The translations under genes and the position numbers were made by a program. Under the pieces are notes generated by a model. The model had not been told where the DNA came from. It saw only the letters and a program-made list of their open reading frames with translations, and ran no database searches. A stretch of 64,000 nt of DNA, taken from positions 62,001 through 126,000 of the forward strand of contig MVAQ01000013.1 of assembly GCA_014825775.1 (NCBI GenBank), read 5' to 3'. This DNA comes from Krasilnikovozyma curviuscula. Its lineage: Eukaryota; Basidiomycota; Tremellomycetes; Cystofilobasidiales; Mrakiaceae. Numbering within the stretch: the first letter of the stretch is position 1; each line of letters begins with the position of its first letter. This document shows, one piece after another, positions 24,546 through 35,617 of the stretch.

Positions 24546-26339
24546 TTACTTTTCGGGCGGAATGTTCTCTACATCTGTCGTCTCTGTGTCTCGTTCTCCC
24601 CAATCGAGTCTGCGTTTGAAGTACAAGGCCAGGTAGGTGAGACCGAGGAGGACTGGCACTTCCACCAAGGGTCCTATTATTATAATGTGCTGATGAGATC
24701 AGAATGAGTCACACGCGTTGAGAGGAATTAAGCTCACCTATAGTGGCAGCTAGAGCTTGATCCGAGTTGACGCCATAGATAGCTATCGCTACAGCAATTG
24801 CCAACTCAAAGCTACAAAGAGAGTAAGACATATCAGAACAGACTTTCCGGTCTGTTCTAGAAAGAATTTAACTCACTTGTTACTTCCAGCCGTGAAACTC
24901 TGCACGACGGCAATCTCATATCCATACTTCTTAGACCCGCCTCTTCTTCTCGACAGCTGGTAAATGATAAAGAACGCACCGAACCACATGATGATGAAGT
25001 ACACGACCATAGGTACGAATACACGGAAGACATTGCCGATGTTGGAAAGGATGCGAGTCGCTTGTTCTGCAAAGATCAATATGATGCTTTTTCGATTGAC
25101 AGCAATAGTCAGTATAGAGCTCGATTGAGGAGAGGTGCAGAATGGACTAACGTGTATAGCAACCCAATCAGAGCCCATGGTCCAAACCACGGCAAGAACA
25201 CCTCCTGAAACCTCTTCGTACCCAATACCTTCATCCCCACTGCCCGAGTAGCGACGCCAGCGGCCAGGGGTATCCCGAGATAGATAAGGACTGCTATTGC
25301 CGTTTGGCCGTATTGGAGGGTAATCTCGGAGGCGCCGGAGGAGGAGATGATGTTGATGAAGAAGACTGCCATTGGAGAGAAGAGGACAATTTGGAGGAGG
25401 GAGTTGATGATCACGAGAATGGCACAGTATTCCGGATCACCTTGAGCGAGTTGATTCCTCGAGTCACGAATGAAGAAAAGTCAGCAAGGAGGTTTTTGGC
25501 AGCAGGAAAGAAATTAGTTACCAGATCAACACCATTGCGATACAGCGAGCGAGCCCGACCAATATCACACCTGTTCGGTATGTGGGGAGATCACTTAGCG
25601 TTGCCCACGCTATCGCGAGCATGACCTATAACAGTTAGATCACCGAGTGTGAAAGGGGGTGGAAGTTGGTCAGCGGAACGAAATCAGCGAATGAGTCTGA
25701 AATGTCAATTACAAATGGCGCTATGATCCAGTTCAAGATCAGGGACACAATGACTTGTCTCCACAGATGTGATTTTCGCATAAGCAGGGGTAGCTTCTCA
25801 TATTGAACTGTTGAGAGATTATGTCAGCAATGAGCAGCTTTCTTGCCGCAAGGAAGGGCTGTCAAAACGTACCCTTTGTGAGGATAGGCCACATCATTAC
25901 TAGTAAACCAATGACAATAGCTATAACCAACGTTTCAGTGTCAATATAATCCCAGCCTTCTCATCCAATAATAAACAAAGTACGCACGCACTGACACTCC
26001 CTGCAGAGTTGTTCCGGTCAGAACCACACTGACATTCGGGGCAAATTTACCTGGAGATAAAGGGTTGAGCTGGTCAGTAGGGACTGGAAATAAGGGAAGG
26101 GTAGGTGTGGCTACTTACCTATCACCACCCCCAGAATCATAGCCAACAACACAAAGAATGCCAGAAACCTGTCCAAGAAACCTAGACTTCGAAGGAGGTT
26201 GGCATCTGATAAACGTAGAATAACATAAGGAGGTGTTTGCGGTGGCCAGCTGTCAGAACGGGTACTCACTTGGTTTTGATATCTGTGAATCTGCATTTTC
26301 GTCCAGGTGAGCAACTTGCCCTTCTGCTACTGTCTCCAT
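24546..26339 (-). CDS. ACR3: Acr3-type arsenite efflux transporter
   Basis: A ten-helix plasma-membrane carrier of the BART superfamily that exports arsenite (and often antimonite) using the proton gradient. Diagnostic stretches are [19 protein letters not shown] (helix 1), [18 protein letters not shown], and [37 protein letters not shown] contains the conserved metalloid-binding cysteine of helix 4. Later segments are [27 protein letters not shown], and [13 protein letters not shown] with the conserved helix-10 glutamate. The C terminus ends DVENIPPEK with a stop codon at 24546-24548. I chose the ATG at 26339 ([18 protein letters not shown]); the frame stays open upstream to an ATG at 26588, which would add 83 residues. 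It is divergent from the arsenate reductase at 26610, so the two genes share regulatory DNA. Confidence 0.93.
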
Positions 26340-26609
26340 GCCTTCGAAGGCAGATATACCAAAGGGAAGTTGGAAATTGGAGGTTGGATTCGGGTAACGA
26401 GAAGGAGTTGGTGGAGAATTGACCCCAATTTGGCCGCCTGACAGAAAAACAACTGTCCAAGTTTGCTTAGCTTCGTGATTTTGGAATTGAATTTGATATT
26501 GGCTTCGGCGGCGTCCATTTTGGGCCAGCCATTGGACCTGCTTATCACTTACACCTAATCCGACTGCCATAACAGCATCTTTAACCAAATCTCATAAGAT
26601 TACTAGAAT
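26340..26609. promoter_or_regulatory. Shared bidirectional promoter of ACR3 and ACR2
   Basis: This is about 270 bp between divergent arsenic-resistance genes. In budding yeast the equivalent ARR2-ARR3 interval is controlled by Yap8/Arr1. I see no exact copy of the pseudo-palindrome used by Yap8. An A/T-rich tract lies around 26475-26505. That this interval is a shared promoter follows from gene orientation and is not shown by a recognised site. The upstream extension of the ACR3 frame covers most of this DNA. Confidence 0.55.
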
Positions 26610-27184
26610 ATGTCAAACTGGTACGATAGCCTGCCAGCCCCCATTGCGAAGCCAGGTTCGATTTCCTCAGAGACTCTGAAGGAAATGATGGAAACGGCGG
26701 TAGTTGGGAAGGACTACATAGTTGTTGACGTAAGAAGAGCTGATATAGAAGTAGGTCCATCTGATGTTCGAGTTTTGAGTGTCAAGGTGCTGATGCTTCT
26801 TCACGGTCGTTCATCGTTTCCTCTCCACAGGCTCCTCTGGCTTTCTTCCATCCTTCAGCGATCAATCTACCAGCCCATTCATTTCATCAGACACTACCAA
26901 ACCTGTTTCCATTCCTGTCTCAGTGAGTAGAAAGGCTTTGTCTCATTTCGTGTGCTAATAAGTGAGGCCCTGACGCTCCTTTTGATGCTTCCCATATTTC
27001 TAGGGCGAAACTCGTCATCTTCCACTGCAACTCATCGAACGGAAGAGGCCCCCGTTGTGCTGCATGGTATCAAGACTTCTTGAATGAGCGCAAGATTGGA
27101 TCTGAGACGACCCAGGCGCTCGTGCTGGCTGGAGGCATCAAAGCCTGGGCAGCGGCTTTTCCTGATGATGTTGTAAAGGTGTAA
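26610..27184 (+). CDS. ACR2: Arsenate reductase Acr2/Arr2 (Cdc25/rhodanese fold)
   Basis: Reduces arsenate to arsenite with glutathione/glutaredoxin, supplying the substrate that Acr3 exports. There are three exons: 26610-26750, 26831-26922 and 27004-27184. The protein is about 137 residues, close to the 130 of yeast Arr2. It begins MSNWYDSLPAPIAKPG, has the rhodanese strand YIVVDVRRADIE, and carries the catalytic P-loop HCNSSNGRGP, which fits HC-X5-R (yeast Arr2 has HC-X5-R followed by GPK). The C-terminal strand-helix ALVLAGGIKAWAAAFPDD is typical of rhodanese/Cdc25 folds. Cdc25-like phosphatases share the fold, but the small size, the GRGP after the loop and the divergent ACR3 neighbour favour arsenate reductase. 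Confidence 0.9.
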
Positions 27185-27510
27185 ATGATTCGACTGTATT
27201 CTTATGTATTACTGGTCATTGCTGGTCACCCTGAGAGAGAGTAGGCTTTGGACTTGGAGCTAGAAGCTACATCAGGAACGCGTGTTAACTGGACCGCTCA
27301 CCCGATTTAATCGGTCCAATCATTTTACGGTACCCTAAATGTAACCCTTATTGGTCTGTATATTTATTACGGGACTTTCCGCCATTCATCACAAAGACAT
27401 AGTGAAGCCAAAGTGGTGGCGACCACTGTTGAGTGATCTCGACGCAAGTGTTTTTCGAGTTTCGAGTTGACGGCCAATCGCTTCCTCAAGATTCCTCAAG
27501 TATTCAGCAG
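27185..27510. other. Intergenic region ACR2 / kinesin
   Basis: About 325 bp between two same-strand genes. It contains the ACR2 3' flank and the kinesin promoter. An A/T-rich segment (TATATTTATTA) at about 27358-27368 could act as a core promoter element. Nothing else stands out. Confidence 0.35.
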
Positions 27511-30429
27511 ATGTCCCACCCAGTAAGATTCCTCTTCTAATGTTGATTCGTACAGTAATTGTCTCACTGTACGTGTATGGAATCTGCAGGCTTCAGATCC
27601 TCCTGTAGGATCTAGGTTACCTCGCCCTGCCAATTCACCAGCAAAGGCACCTCTCTCAATGTCCGTGTCGACATCTAACCCAACTCTTAAGAGAAAGCCT
27701 CTTGAGCTGACCAAGCCTGGAGCAGCCAAAGTTCCAGCTTCAAGACCCGTCGTCCCACGTCCAGCCGCAGCTGCACCCTCCTCTAGACCAACCTCAGCTC
27801 TTGGGAATTCACGAAGTACTCTCAGCTCCTCAAGTTCTTCCGCTAATGGTACAAGAGGAACAGCTGCTAGACCCTTAACTGTCCCCAGAGGAGCACCTTC
27901 AACAAGTACTCGTCCACCAGTCACAGGAAGAAGTGTTTCTGCTTCAGCCAGCTCGTCCTCTCTGAGAAGCACCTCTGCCGCTGGAAGTGCCTCCAGAGCT
28001 ACTCTTTCTAGATTGACTAGTACTGGATCGGGCATCGGAAGTGGTGCTGCTACCAAAGGAGACTTAGATGTTCGTACCCACTTCGCTACTTGTTTGTTTG
28101 TGTCCTTGCCACTGACTTTCACCTTTCTCTGCCGCGCACAGAAAACAAACATGAGAGTTGAAGAGATGGCGAAACAGATGTCGAGTGTTCAAGCACTTCT
28201 AGCTGAAGAACAACGAAAAAGTGCGTCTTTAAACCTGAAAAAACACTGCTTTACGCCACGCATGCTTAACCTCGCGATTTGTTTTCTTCGAACATCACTA
28301 GAATTCATCATTGAAGAAAACAATAATGCCATGGCTGCACAACTGACTCAGATCAAGACTTCCGAACGAGAAACCTCTCGACGACTTTCGTCAACGAATC
28401 GGGAGTGGGAAGAGGAGCGCCGCAGACATATCAAAGAGACGATGGATCTGGAGGAACAGTTGAGTAAGGAACAGCGGAAGGGTAGAGAGGCAAAGGAAGA
28501 CTTCAGAAGGGCAGAGGAGGATTTGGAGAGGGAAAGATCGCAGGTCAAGAGCTTGAAAGTAAGTGCACGGAGTTTCCCTTCATCAATCTCTTCTCTCGCT
28601 GATGGATAGTTCACGTTGATAATCGTTTAGGCCGCCCTACAAGAACAACAAACTTCGTCACTTACACTCCAGGCTACCGTTTCGGCAATGACCGTCACCT
28701 CCCAAGGCCACCTCTCTGAAATATCGACCCTCCGAGCCGAGCTCTCACAACTGAGAGCAGAGCATTCTGCACTGGGGATTGCGTCTGGTGAAGAAGTCAG
28801 GCTCGCTAAATTAGAGGTTCAGCGAGTTGAAAGTGAGCTTAGAGAAGCGGAGACTGTTAGAAGGAAGTTGCATAATCTGGTTCAGGAGTTGAAGGGTAAC
28901 ATCAGAGTCTTCTGTAGAGTTCGACCTGGACTTGGTACGTTCAAATTGTCCCTTCTTTCTTCATACCTCGCTTGACTGGACGTTCTTTTTCTCACACAGG
29001 CTCACCAGACCAAGAATTAGCGGACATCACATACCCAGACCCTAAGGACGCAACTCAGATTGTCCTTGCCAGCTCAACTGAGTCGGCGATGGGTTCAACT
29101 AGAGAACAAGTTATCCCCTTCAAGTTTGATAGGATCTTCCAACCCAGCGCTACCCAGCAGGATGTCTTCGAGGAAATCAGCGCCTTGACTCAGAGTGTGT
29201 TGGATGGCTACAATGTGAGTATGGTGTTTCTGCGTTCCAACCTTGAATATTCATTTCTAATTGCTCGGCTTGTGTTGCGCAGGTCTGCATCTTTGCCTAT
29301 GGACAAACAGGATCTGGAAAATCATACACTATGGAAGGAGGGCAGACTCCCGAATCCATGGGAATGATTCCAAGAGCTGTTCAGCAGATCTTTACCGTCA
29401 CGGATGAGTTGAAGCAACGTGGATGGGAATATTCTATGGAGGGACAGTACCTTGAGATTGTGAGTATTGATAGCAGCCTTTGTTGATTTGAGCCCCGTGA
29501 GGCTCCAATACTTACTCGGTGTTCATCGCGCACAGTATAACGAAACTATCAATGACTTGCTTGGTTCTGGTGAATTTGACAAGAAGAAACATGAGGTAAA
29601 GCATGAGAAGAATGGAAGAACCACAGTCACAGATTCTGTTACTAGTGAGTATCAGCTTCTGCATAACTAGCCCTCCCATTGAGAAGGAACTGACACAGTA
29701 TCTGCCAGTTCCCCTTAAATCCGCAAATCAGGTTGCCAGTATTCTTGAGAGAGCTAAAGGAAGACGGCAGGTTGCTGCGACGTTGATGAATGAAAGGTCA
29801 TCTCGTTCTCACTCGGTATTCATGTTGAGAGTGATGGGACACAACGCCATCACTGGAGAGTCCTGCGAGGTAAGTTGCCGTCTTCTCTGGTTGTCTCGTT
29901 ATGTTCATGATGCGAACTGCTTGTTTTCGTGCATACAGGGTGTCTTAAACTTAGTCGATCTCGCAGGTTCCGAAAGATTAGTTTCCTCAGGTGCTGGAGA
30001 AAACAAAGACCGTCTCAAGGAAACAATCAACATCAACAAGAGTCTCAGTGCCTTGGCTGATGTCATTGGTGCCCTTGGGTCTGGAGGTGCCGGTGGACAC
30101 GTTCCTTACCGAAACTCCAAATTGACGTTCTTGCTTCAGACGTCGCTCTCTGGGCAGGTAAATATTCGTGTGTTACCCACTGTACCCTGCTGTTCCTCAA
30201 AGCTGACTGACGATCTTCTTGCAGAGTAAAACTTTGATGGTTCTAAACTTGTCACCTGTCGCTGCCCACATGCAGGAAAGTCTGTGTTCCCTGAGGTTTG
30301 CTACGAAGGTAAGAGCTACTTGTTGTGCTTAGCAAGCAGCACTTCATATCTGATGACCTTTCTTTCTGTTTCAAGGTCAACTCCACTCAAATTGGAACAG
30401 CTCGCAAAGTGCAGCCTCGAACCTCGTAA
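27511..30429 (+). CDS. Kinesin-14 family C-terminal motor (Kar3/Ncd type)
   Basis: A minus-end-directed microtubule motor for spindle assembly, nuclear positioning or karyogamy. Exon 1 is twelve coding nucleotides (MSHP) and the second exon starts at 27590. The N-terminal tail is a Ser/Ala/Pro/Arg-rich microtubule-binding-like region (residues about 5-170). A coiled coil follows ([20 protein letters not shown] to [14 protein letters not shown]). The motor lies at the C terminus after the kinesin-14 neck ([16 protein letters not shown]). Motor motifs: the P-loop [13 protein letters not shown], switch [14 protein letters not shown], switch [12 protein letters not shown], and the microtubule-binding segment [15 protein letters not shown] then [19 protein letters not shown]. 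It ends [11 protein letters not shown] with the stop codon at 30427-30429. The motor at the C terminus plus the neck sequence place it in kinesin-14 with high confidence; direct equivalence to Kar3 is inferred. Confidence 0.93.
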
Positions 30430-31438
30430 TATTGCAACTATAACAACAGCCTCGGAAGGCGATTATACCAACTTTTTTCAGCTTTACTTTTGCGTCTTTT
30501 CTTCGAGCTGTGCTCTTATTTCACTTTTGGTACATAGCTCTCTTTTCTCTGGCTGGTGCAACTATACCATTCGATTCTCTCCATGTGAAGCTGCATGTTC
30601 AGTTCTTGTGAGGGCTGTGCGAGTAAGAAATCTGAGATCTCTTTTTTTTGGAGCTGGACGAGAATGCACAGCTTCCTTGATCAATATAAGTTGTCGACTC
30701 TCTAAAGTGAGAGTTCTGTTAGACTCCAAGGTAATTTTAATGGCAGTAGAGATAATGAGTACCAGTTCCCTTCCACATGTAACAGCACCCACCAAGTCTC
30801 TGCTCTGTTGTTGTTTTCTTTATTCTTTTTCTTATTTATTCATATACAGAGATGTGAACCTTGAAATTCTTCCCTCAAAGCAGTGACTTGGGCCTTCTGT
30901 AATTGTCTAGCGCAAGTTAACCCAGGCAGAAGCAAGCTCGTTTGGGCTCAAATCTAAAGCCCATTGTTACTCGACCGTTTTGCGTTTGAGATTGAGAGGT
31001 TGAGTTGACCATTCTCTCTCGACAGGTTTTCAATAGACAAGTAATTGGGCTTAGGGGAAAAGCTTAGAGGCTCATCAGAGCAACTTTCACCTCCGCAGAA
31101 AAAAGATAGGGATACAACTAGAACGCCACAGTGCTTCAACCTGTAGTGCTGTAGACAGACAGACGCTAAATGGTTATCAGTCCACAAATAGATTGTTTAC
31201 AATTCGAGGCTGACTTCGCTGGGAGCCAACTGCCGACGGGGAGAACCACGAGAAAAACAGAGTTCATGCGAAAGAGAACCGCAAAGCATCGGATCGACTT
31301 CGCGCCGGTGGTCAGGCAGAATATACCGAACTCGACTACGCCAGAAAAAAGTAGTCTCTCTCGAAACGTCCATCCAATCTGTTTTCTTTAATTCGTACAT
31401 TCCCAACCAAACTATCTAGATCATATACCACCAGCAAT
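30430..31438. other. Intergenic region kinesin / 2-hydroxyacid reductase
   Basis: About 1 kb between two plus-strand genes. Open frames exist, but none has coherent splice structure or a family resemblance. It is likely the 3' UTR of the kinesin plus the promoter of the reductase. No tRNA or repeat was seen. Confidence 0.4.
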
Positions 31439-33115
31439 ATGTCTGCCACTGTCCTCGTCGTCGGAAGCGTCTGTACGTTTGCTTGTCGCTCATCGCTGCA
31501 TTCAGTCCTTTCAGTCCTTCGTCCTCTGAACTGACCTGGCCCTTCTTTCCTTCTCCATCTTTGCTTTCCTCACTCGCATCATTACGGTATGGTAACAAAT
31601 TGCAGTGTGGGCCAAGCCTGAGTTCGAGAAATTGATGGCTGAAAAGGGAGCGAAATGTGCTGTAGGTCGCCCTCCCCACCCGACGATCCTCTGCTCAGGA
31701 ATCTCCGACTGGCTTGTATGACCTTTAATTGACCTTATTTCTTCGTCTGTAATAGTACACTGAACCAGGAGCTAAGAAGGCAGACATTATCAAGACCTTC
31801 AAGAGCTACGACAACCTCAAAGTCATCTACCACGCTGCTGGACACGGCTCAGAAGGAGCTGTTGACCAGGCTTTCATCGATGCTCTGCCAGAAAGTTGCA
31901 AGACAATCTGTCACTGTACGTTTAGCTTTCCTTTTCTCTCCTACTGATGACGTGCGTCAGAAAAGCTGATTCTCCGTTCCTTCAAACCTACCTTCTGTGC
32001 TCTCAGTTGGCGCTGGATACGATGATGTAAATGTGGCTCTTTGTACAGCTGCGGGGATAACCGTCTCCCACACTCCAGGCTCAGTAGACAACGCCACTGC
32101 CACCACCGGAGTCTACTTGCTCCTCGCCGCCATGCGTCAGTTCTACAAGGCTGAGACCCACTGCCGGGCTGGAAACTGGAAGAATGGACTTCCGTTGGCC
32201 AGGGATCCAGAAGATAAGGTTTTGGGTGTAGTCGGTATGGGCGGTAGTAAGTAGAGCGTGGCCTCCCAAACTTGATATTACTTTTTCTCTACCTGGGAAT
32301 ACTCACTTCTTCTTGTTCTGCTAATCAGTTGGTTCTTTGATGGCTAAGAGAATGCACTACGGCTGGAACATGAAGATCATCTACTACAACCGAAAGCCAA
32401 TCTCTCCAGCCCCCGATTTCCCCTGTGAATATGTGAGCACTCTGGAGGAAATGCTCGGAAAGGCCGATGTCGTTTCCCTCAACTTGCCAGTAAGTACTTG
32501 TCGATTTTGCGAGTACCCAATTCGAAGCTAACAATAGCTTGTCGTGACTTGCGCTCAGCTCAACGCTAACACAGAAAAATCTTTCGGTGCTAAGCAATTT
32601 GGTTGGATGAAGAAGGGCTCCGTCATTGTCAACACTGCTCGGTAATTATATTTCACACATTTCCGTCGAGAAGCCTTGTCGCTGACCTGTGAGACCTGTT
32701 CTCTACGATCTCTAGTGGAGGTGTGATTGACGAGCCAGCTCTCATCGCAGCCCTTAAGTCCGGCCACCTTTACGGAGCCGGTCTCGATGTCTTCCCAAAC
32801 GAGCCACATATCAACCCTGAACTCATTGCCCTTGACAACGTATCCCTCCTCCCACATATGGGTACCGAGACTTGGGACTCGAGATTCAAAATGGAGATGC
32901 AGGTCATCAATAACTGTGCTAGTGCTCTTGATGGAAAGGGCGTCATCAACTTGGTAAGCACCGGGTTTTCTTTGTTTTCTATCCTGCTGTTTTCCTGCGA
33001 TAAAACCGCTGCTGCCGTCTGTGACTTTGGGGACTGCCTTTTTGGCGTTTTGTGACGGGTAACATTACTGACGCTCCTTGCACTATTTTAGGTCGCTGAA
33101 CAACAAAGGAAGTAA
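31439..33115 (+). CDS. GOR1: D-isomer 2-hydroxyacid dehydrogenase, glyoxylate reductase-like
   Basis: An NAD(P)H-dependent 2-ketoacid reductase that likely reduces glyoxylate or hydroxypyruvate in the cytosol. It has at least seven exons; the first is 31439-31472. The protein begins MSATVLVVGSVLWAKPEFEK, then the substrate loop CHFGAGYDDVNVALC and HTPGSVDNATATTGVYLLL. The Rossmann loop is VVGMGGIGSLMAKRM. Catalytic residues are visible: Arg in VNTARGGVID, Glu in DVFPNEPHINPEL and His in LLPHMGTETWDSR. After the second strand the sequence is YYNRKP, with Asn-Arg-Lys where NAD enzymes have Asp, which suggests NADPH preference (inference). It ends NLVAEQQRK at 33115. Formate dehydrogenase was considered and rejected because its diagnostic motifs are absent. 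Confidence 0.9.
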
Positions 33116-34092
33116 ATCCCAGCATTTTTGTGATGATTCAAGGTAAGTAACTAAGCATCTAAAAACATAGCCAGTAGCGCCGTTATTGTGTAGCGCGGGG
33201 GGCATTTCTAGATGTGAAACGGGGACTATTTCTGACACCAGCTCCCCTTCACTTTACTTAGACTATCCAACAGCTATCTGCCTTTTCTTAGAGAATACAA
33301 GTAGACCTCTCTCTGTTAACCTACTGTGGGTTTGGATGTCTGTTTAATATGATATATTCCTTTAAAGAACCTGTGAAGGAAGCAAGTTAAGATGGCGTCC
33401 TGCAACAACATCCGCCTCATCGCTCTACGATCTTTACAGTTGAATAAATTCAGTGGAGTTTCAAACGTGGACAAGTCGAAAAACAGGACAGAGACCGAAA
33501 CAAAACTATGGCTTTGTTGTTTTTGTTTTTTAATTTTGAGCGGACTTTCCCAAGCACATACGCCTACTTGACTAACATAGCCACATGGAACTAAGCAGCC
33601 ACAAGGAATCCCCTTGAGCAGTCCAAGAGCTTGACACCACCCGCCGATCAAAATAGCAGAGCTGGATAAAATCTCAGCCCAGTGCGCGCGACCTGGGCTT
33701 ATGGCGGATGTCTCAGAGGCCAACTTTCCGATCTGGCAGGCGTCGGTGCTGGTGAAGCACCAGTGTTAAGCTGAGATTGTGTCTCTTTAATCATGCTAGC
33801 GATCTGCGGGTAATCCAGATCTTTGTTTTATCATGTTGCTTCTCGAACACAGTGAGATTTAGGTCCGGAATATTGCTTCGACCACAACAATAAAAAGGTA
33901 GCTTTTTTTTCTGACGTCTCTTTGGTGCTTCTTTCCCCCATACACAACAATATTACATTGAACTTCTTAAGTCTGCCTGTCTATTTGTGCTGGTCACTCC
34001 GACTTTCGTTCTCGTTGTCCCTAGAACATCGCAACACCCAAATCTAGTTTCGTTTCCCCCTCACCTTTCTTTTGCCTCTCACTTCCATCATA
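33116..34092. other. Intergenic region upstream of the orphan membrane protein
   Basis: About 975 bp without a recognisable gene. A perfect short hairpin (GGTGCTG/TGGTGAAGCACC) lies near 33745-33765. A minus-strand frame at 33316-33723 has no domain. The final 150 bp are pyrimidine-rich, as expected for a fungal leader. Confidence 0.35.
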
Positions 34093-35047
34093 ATGTCCTG
34101 CTCTGCTTCTCAAATCAACCCAGTTGCCCTTACCACCTACAAATATGATCCCACAAATACGAAGTGAGTATCTTTCAACTAGAAAGTTGTTTTGATTTTG
34201 CTGTCAGTTGAACCAACTTTTTCCCACGTTTTTCTTAACAAGCTCCTTTACAGGCGCAGTTCAGTCTTCCGGATGTAACGCTGTCACTGGTTTAAACAAG
34301 GTTTGGACTATCACGTTGACTGGGCCATTGGGCTTCACCCCTGTCACTTGCACCTCGAGCACGGGAGGTACAACCTTGTAAGTATAACTTTCACTCGCCT
34401 TGTATGGCTTCTGACTCTGATTGTGTCTTTCTATTTCGTAGTGATTTCTCTGGAAGCGCCAGGGCCATTCCGTTCACTTGCGCCACGCAGGGTAGGTTGA
34501 GCATGTTTTTTTTTTTTAACATGGCGCTGTCTCGGAATGTTGAATCACTTGCACCTTTGTTCAGTTGGTAAACTTTCCAGTTCTTCAACAATTGCTTCTA
34601 CCTGTAAGTAAATCATATATACAGGACTCACCTCAACCTGAGCGATCGCTCACTCATCTTCTCCATTATGCAGATACTTTGGTAGTTGCGTCGACAACCT
34701 TCCTAGGCCCTTCGACCTCCATCGTTTTCGGTGCTCTTGCTGTTGCGGGTGCGCAGTCATCTACTGCTTACTCTCAGAAACGATCCAGACCTGAATCTGA
34801 TATGTGGCTGCATCGTGAGTTTTTAACTTTTACCTTCGTTATGACGATTCTCTTGTAATCTTTATTCACGAGCCTCTCTGTTTCCTGCTTCCCCCTCACA
34901 GAAGCCACTCGGTCTGACGTGATGGCCCAGATTGAGGCCAGAGCTGAAGCCGAAAAGCGAAAAGCTGCCACCAAACATCAGCGAAGGCGAGAGGTCAACA
35001 TCAAGGGACGAATGGGCGGCTGGGCCTCCATGGACAAACTGGATTAA
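34093..35047 (+). CDS. Orphan single-pass membrane protein with Cys-bearing N domain
   Basis: I do not recognise this family. The exons are 34093-34163, 34243-34377, 34442-34491 and three more. The predicted protein of about 200 residues starts MSCSASQINPVALTTYKYD. Its N-terminal half is a Thr/Ser/Gly-rich, beta-like region with four further cysteine sites (SSGCNAV, PVTCTSS, PFTCATQ). One hydrophobic segment (LVVASTTFLGPSTSIVFGAL) follows. The C-terminal tail is strongly basic and helical (IEARAEAEKRKAATKHQRRR) and ends GGWASMDKLD. The layout is that of a type I surface protein with a cytosolic tail, but no cleavable signal peptide is encoded at this ATG. Either an upstream exon was missed or the protein inserts without one. 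Splice sites are good throughout, and frame is kept over six exons, so it is probably a real gene. Confidence 0.65.
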
Positions 35048-35617
35048 CCTTTCGTATAATCATCGAGACTTCGATTTCTTTTGGGCTGTAGATCAGACCC
35101 TCCTTGTTCCAAGCCATATAGACGCTTGATTGTTCATATACACACCTACCTAGAGCAACAAACTAATGGCGCTAGTCGCTATAGTATTCATGGAGTAGCG
35201 AGCTGCTTGAATCCACCATAAATCTCTTCCAGTTGTATAAACTTCTAGTACGCCAACATCGGCGAGATTTTCTAAAAAAAAAATTGCAAGACAATTGTCC
35301 AAAAAAACAACCGCGCTGGTGGCGATGCCTTCCCGAGCAGTGCACAAGAGAGCTACTCACTGCGAAGATCCTTGACACACACTCTATTCCAGCTTACTGG
35401 CCCTTCTTCACCAGTAACTGTTTGATTCTCTGGGAGAAAGCAGAGGCGGAACCAGCTAGTTTGTTTTAAGAAACTCTTGGGAGTCCATTCACCCTCCCTC
35501 TCCCGTGCTACACACGGCTCCTTGTGCTCTTCGCATACAGCTCCAACCCCCATCCCCTACAAATCGGTGCCCAGAGCTTACCTGCAGAATCACCCTGGGA
35601 GTGGTTATTAGATCGAC
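35048..35617. other. Intergenic region upstream of PI4P 5-kinase
   Basis: About 570 bp holding the 3' flank of the orphan gene and the kinase promoter. A homopolymer-rich patch (runs of A) occurs at 35272-35309. Nothing coding was recognised. Confidence 0.4.

Noticed and set aside
27496..28152. Long minus-strand frame of 218 codons
   Set aside because: It mirrors the low-complexity Ser/Ala-rich tail of the kinesin, which continues by good splice sites into the motor domain.
33740..33770. Hairpin GGTGCTG...CAGCACC-like near 33750
   Set aside because: It is too short and isolated to call as an RNA element or terminator in a fungal genome.
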